The notes under the pieces are model-generated. The model saw only the letters and a program-made list of their open reading frames with translations, did no database searches and had not been told where the DNA came from. Positions 5,699 to 5,699 of a DNA stretch of 5,699 bases are shown here, piece after piece. The stretch is from an uncultured Synechococcaceae cyanobacterium (GTDB lineage: Bacteria; Cyanobacteriota; Cyanobacteriia; PCC-6307; Cyanobiaceae). The stretch covers positions 1-5,699 of the forward strand of contig CACBGC010000040.1 in the NCBI GenBank assembly GCA_902538695.1. The letters run 5' to 3'. The translations under genes were made by a program, and so were the position numbers. Each line of letters starts with the position of its first letter. Position 1 is the first letter of the stretch.

Positions 5699-5699
5699 G

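Noticed and set aside
1..5699. CRISPR array, insertion sequence, prophage or defence system
   Set aside because: No spaced direct repeats of CRISPR type, no transposase or phage motifs, no terminal inverted repeats; base composition and codon style look uniform.

Overview
The window is a compact, AT-rich piece of a bacterial chromosome. It most likely comes from a high-light-clade Prochlorococcus or a very close marine picocyanobacterial relative. That call rests on the low GC, the A/T-ending codons, the very short spacers, a tRNA without an encoded CCA, and the gene set: a full minC-minD-minE division-site cluster preceded by a carboxyl-terminal processing protease of the CtpA (D1-processing) family. 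The clade assignment is inference from memory of gene order and protein style, not a database result.

The window has two convergent blocks. The plus-strand block (2-1496) holds the 3' part of prmC (release-factor glutamine methyltransferase), a complete short-form tsaC/yrdC-type gene (threonylcarbamoyl-AMP synthase), and a 55-codon ORF for a very hydrophobic small protein whose ATG overlaps the tsaC stop codon by one base. The minus-strand block (5698 down to 1508) reads, in order of transcription: ctpA (5' end outside the window), an HD-superfamily phosphohydrolase, minC, minD, minE and tRNA-Thr(UGU). Gaps along the minus block are 26, 10, 111, 1 and 65 nt, so it looks like one operon with a possible internal promoter before minD. 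The two blocks meet tail to tail, with only 11 nt between the small ORF's stop codon and the tRNA 3' end.

Functionally, the plus block concerns translation: PrmC modifies peptide release factors, and TsaC makes the intermediate for t6A37 on ANN-decoding tRNAs. The facing tRNA-Thr(UGU) has U36 and A37 and so is a predicted substrate of that pathway. The minus block combines photosystem maintenance (CtpA), probable nucleotide hydrolysis (HD enzyme) and Z-ring placement (MinCDE).

Most of the window is ordinary core genome. No mobile element, CRISPR array, prophage gene or obviously new multi-gene system is visible. The points most worth a second look are the small membrane protein ORF, an exact 14-nt sequence lying directly upstream of the start codons of both the HD gene and minD, the HD enzyme's place beside minCDE, and a few local oddities in the MinC motif, the MinE tail and the tRNA stems.
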